This document shows positions 3,222-5,388 of a stretch of 5,388 nucleotides of DNA, one piece after another; the first letter of the stretch is position 1, and each line of letters opens with the position of its first letter. The notes under the pieces were generated by a model. It did not search any database, had not been told where the DNA came from, and saw only the letters and a list, made by a program, of their open reading frames with translations. A program made the translations under genes and the position numbers. The DNA is from Eubacteriales bacterium (GTDB taxonomy: Bacteria > Bacillota_A > Clostridia > Christensenellales > Aristaeellaceae), in assembly GCA_029974855.1 (NCBI GenBank), contig JARKQO010000535.1:1-5388 (forward strand). Reading direction: 5' to 3'.

Positions 3222-5388
3222 TCAGAAATTCTCCACCAAGTCAATGTCCTTGTACCGCCGCATGCCGGTTCCGGCGGGAATCAGCTTGCCGATGATGACG
3301 TTCTCCTTGAGGCCCACCAGGGGGTCCACCTTGCCCTTGATGGCGGCGTCGGTGAGGACCCGGGTGGTCTCCTGGACGGAGGCGGCGGAGAGGAAGCTTT
3401 CCGTGGCCAGAGAGGCCTTGGTGATGCCCAGCAGAATGCGCTTGGCGATGGCGGGGCGGCCCCCCTGCTCAATGGTGGCCCGGTTGGCCTCCTCGAAGCG
3501 GAAGATGTCCACCAAGGAGCCCGGCAGCAAGGCGGTGTCGCCGCTGTCCTCCACCCGGACCTTGCGCAGCATCTGGCGCACGATGACCTCGATGTGCTTG
3601 TCGCTGATGTTTACGCCCTGCTGGCGGTACACGCTGAGCACTTCCCGGAGCAGGTAGTCCTGCACGGCCTTGACGCCCAGGATGCGCAGCAGGTCGTGGG
3701 GGTTGATGGAGCCCTCGATGAGCTCCGCCCCGGCCTCCACCGTCTGGCCGTCCTGGACCTTCAGGCGGCTGCCGTAGTTGATCTGGTAGGCCTTCTGCTC
3801 GTGGGCGTCCTCCAGGCTGGTGACCACCACTTCCCGCTTCTTCTTGTTTTCGCCGATGCTGACCTGGCCGCTGATTTCCGCCAGGATAGCGTCGCGCTTG
3901 GGCTTGCGGGCCTCAAACAGCTCCTCCACCCGGGGGAGGCCCTGGGTGATGTCCTCGCCGCCGGCGATGCCGCCGGTGTGGAAGGTACGCATGGTGAGCT
4001 GGGTGCCGGGCTCGCCGATGGCCTGGGCGGCGATGATGCCCACGGCCTCGCCCACGTCCACGGCCCCGCCGGTGGCCAGGTTGGCCCCGTAGCAGCGGGC
4101 GCACACGCCGGTTTCGTTGCGGCAGGTCAGCACGCTGCGGACCTGGGTTTTCTTGATGCCCGCCTCCAGAATCTCATGGGCCTTCTCGTGGGAGATGGTT
4201 TCGTTCAGGGCCACGATGATCTCGCCGGTGACGGGGTGTACGATGTCCTCGGCGGCGGCCCGGCCGATGAGCCGGTCCTCCAGGCTTTCAATGACCTGGG
4301 TGCCGATGGTGATGTCCTGGACGGTGATGCCCCGGACCTTTTCGCCCCGGGCCGCAAAGCAGTCCAGCTCCCGGACGATGACCTCCTGGGACACGTCCAC
4401 CAGGCGGCGGGTGAGGTAGCCGGAGTCTGCGGTGCGCAGCGCGGTATCCGCCAGGGATTTCCGGCTGCCGTGGGAGGAAATGAAGAACTCCAGCACGGTG
4501 AGGCCTTCCCGGAAGTTGGCGCGGATGGGCAGCTCGATGGTTTTGCCCGAGGGGGAGGCCATCAGGCCGCGCATGCCCGCCAGCTGGGCCACCTGGGAGG
4601 CGCTGCCCCGGGCGCCGGAGTCGGTCATCATACGGATGGGGTTGAACTTGTCCAGGCCCGGAAGAATCTTGCCGCGCAGGGCCGCGGTGGTGTTGTTCCA
4701 AACGTCCACCACCTTGGTGTAGCGCTCATCCTCGGAGAGCAGGCCCATGCGGAACATGCTGTTGATCTCGCTGACGGTTTCGTCGGCTTCCCGGAGCATC
4801 TCCTTCTTCTCCGGGGGCACGATGATGTCGCTGACGGCCACGGTGACGGCCCCCCGGGTGGAGTACTTGAAGCCCAAGGTCTTGATGGCGTCCAGCACCT
4901 GGGCGGTCTTGTGGATGCCGTGCTTTTGGTACACCTCGTCCACGATCTTGCCCAATTCCTTTTTGCCCACCAAGGTGTCGATCTCCAGGGCGAACATGTC
5001 GTCCAGGCACGTTCTGGGCTTGCGGCCGATATCCTGGGGGATCACCTCGTTAAAGAGCAGCAGGCCCAAGGTGCAGTTGATGATCTTATACCCCGCCTGG
5101 CCCTCGAAGGTACGCCGCACCCGGACCCTGACGGGAGCCTGGATGCTGATCTGCCCGGTCTGGTAGGCCATCAGGGCCTCGTCAGGGCTGGTGAAAACCC
5201 GGCCCGCGCCCTTGCCCTCGGGCCTGTCAATGGTGAGGTAATAGCAGCCGATGACCATGTCCTGGGAGGGGGACATGACGGGCTTGCCGTCCTGGGGCTT
5301 GAGAATGTTGTTGTGGGCCAGCATCAGGAAGCGGGCCTCGGCCTGGGCCTCCATGGACAGGGGCACGTGCACGGCCATCTGGTCGCCG
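3222..5388 (-). CDS. rpoC: DNA-directed RNA polymerase subunit beta' (C-terminal part)
   Basis: The frame enters at the window edge with [11 protein letters not shown], the end of the catalytic NADFDGD motif that holds the Mg2+-binding aspartates, and runs to TGA at 3224-3222. About 721 residues are present; the missing N-terminal part should be about 450 residues, giving the size usual in Bacillota. Counting from the Met of DQMAVH, visible landmarks are the F-loop region [18 protein letters not shown] (about 251-268) and the bridge helix from [13 protein letters not shown] (about 287-320). The second zinc site has Cys340, Cys419, Cys426 and Cys429 ([11 protein letters not shown]). The trigger loop [19 protein letters not shown] (452-470) carries the catalytic Met-Arg-His set. 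The loop continues directly into [18 protein letters not shown], so the large insertion found in enterobacteria is absent. No key residue is missing in the visible part. The product is the core transcription enzyme subunit, normally co-transcribed with rpoB, which would lie beyond base 5388. Confidence 0.99.
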   Translation of the reverse strand, partial: GDQMAVHVPLSMEAQAEARFLMLAHNNILKPQDGKPVMSPSQDMVIGCYYLTIDRPEGKGAGRVFTSPDEALMAYQTGQISIQAPVRVRVRRTFEGQAGYKIINCTLGLLLFNEVIPQDIGRKPRTCLDDMFALEIDTLVGKKELGKIVDEVYQKHGIHKTAQVLDAIKTLGFKYSTRGAVTVAVSDIIVPPEKKEMLREADETVSEINSMFRMGLLSEDERYTKVVDVWNNTTAALRGKILPGLDKFNPIRMMTDSGARGSASQVAQLAGMRGLMASPSGKTIELPIRANFREGLTVLEFFISSHGSRKSLADTALRTADSGYLTRRLVDVSQEVIVRELDCFAARGEKVRGITVQDITIGTQVIESLEDRLIGRAAAEDIVHPVTGEIIVALNETISHEKAHEILEAGIKKTQVRSVLTCRNETGVCARCYGANLATGGAVDVGEAVGIIAAQAIGEPGTQLTMRTFHTGGIAGGEDITQGLPRVEELFEARKPKRDAILAEISGQVSIGENKKKREVVVTSLEDAHEQKAYQINYGSRLKVQDGQTVEAGAELIEGSINPHDLLRILGVKAVQDYLLREVLSVYRQQGVNISDKHIEVIVRQMLRKVRVEDSGDTALLPGSLVDIFRFEEANRATIEQGGRPAIAKRILLGITKASLATESFLSAASVQETTRVLTDAAIKGKVDPLVGLKENVIIGKLIPAGTGMRRYKDIDLVENF

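Noticed and set aside
2937..3295. Several 70-100 residue frames on both strands across the rpoC 3' UTR
   Set aside because: They run through the terminator and palindromes, overlap each other in several frames, and have no ribosome sites. They are by-products of GC-rich repeats.
3244..5166. Multiple plus-strand frames opposite rpoC
   Set aside because: All are antisense or out-of-frame shadows of the strongly conserved rpoC coding sequence.

Overview
The window looks like a GC-rich Bacillota chromosome, most likely Oscillospiraceae-like. Three things point there. The RpoC C-terminus lacks the large proteobacterial trigger-loop insertion. Ribosome binding sites are strong AGGAGG types. The two secreted proteins (a Pro/Gly-rich beta-helix protein and a double SH3-like protein) are of kinds common in gut Clostridia. 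The genus call is inference.

Layout, left to right. (1) Bases 1-128 hold the C-terminal tail of a plus-strand gene. Its 3' end is an 18-bp tandem repeat that runs on past the stop codon to about 207. (2) A stem-loop at 237-260 precedes a secreted, Pro/Gly-rich, probable beta-helix protein on the plus strand (294-1793, TTG start). (3) Bases 1794-2102 form a convergent intergenic stretch with a perfect hairpin and a decayed minus-strand reading frame, possibly the edge of an IS200/IS605-type element. (4) Bases 2103-2684 (minus) encode a small secreted protein with two SH3-like modules. (5) Bases 2685-2972 (minus) look like its control region: a promoter with an extended -10, a leader that can form three hairpins, a strong Shine-Dalgarno with an 8-codon ORF, and a 35-codon ORF. 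The ORFs overlap stop-to-start down to the secreted gene. (6) Bases 3060-3208 hold the rpoC terminator and a cluster of palindromes resembling a dispersed repeat. (7) Bases 3222-5388 (minus) encode the C-terminal 60 percent or so of RNA polymerase beta' (rpoC), cut by the window edge inside the catalytic NADFDGD motif.

rpoC is the only certain housekeeping gene. The stretch 1860-3060 is visibly richer in A+T than rpoC and the beta-helix gene, so the SH3 gene and its leader look like an accessory insert downstream of the rpoBC operon. The two secreted proteins are convergent and are not one operon. No direct functional link between them can be read from the sequence. The least ordinary part is the leader with nested micro-ORFs at 2681-2936.
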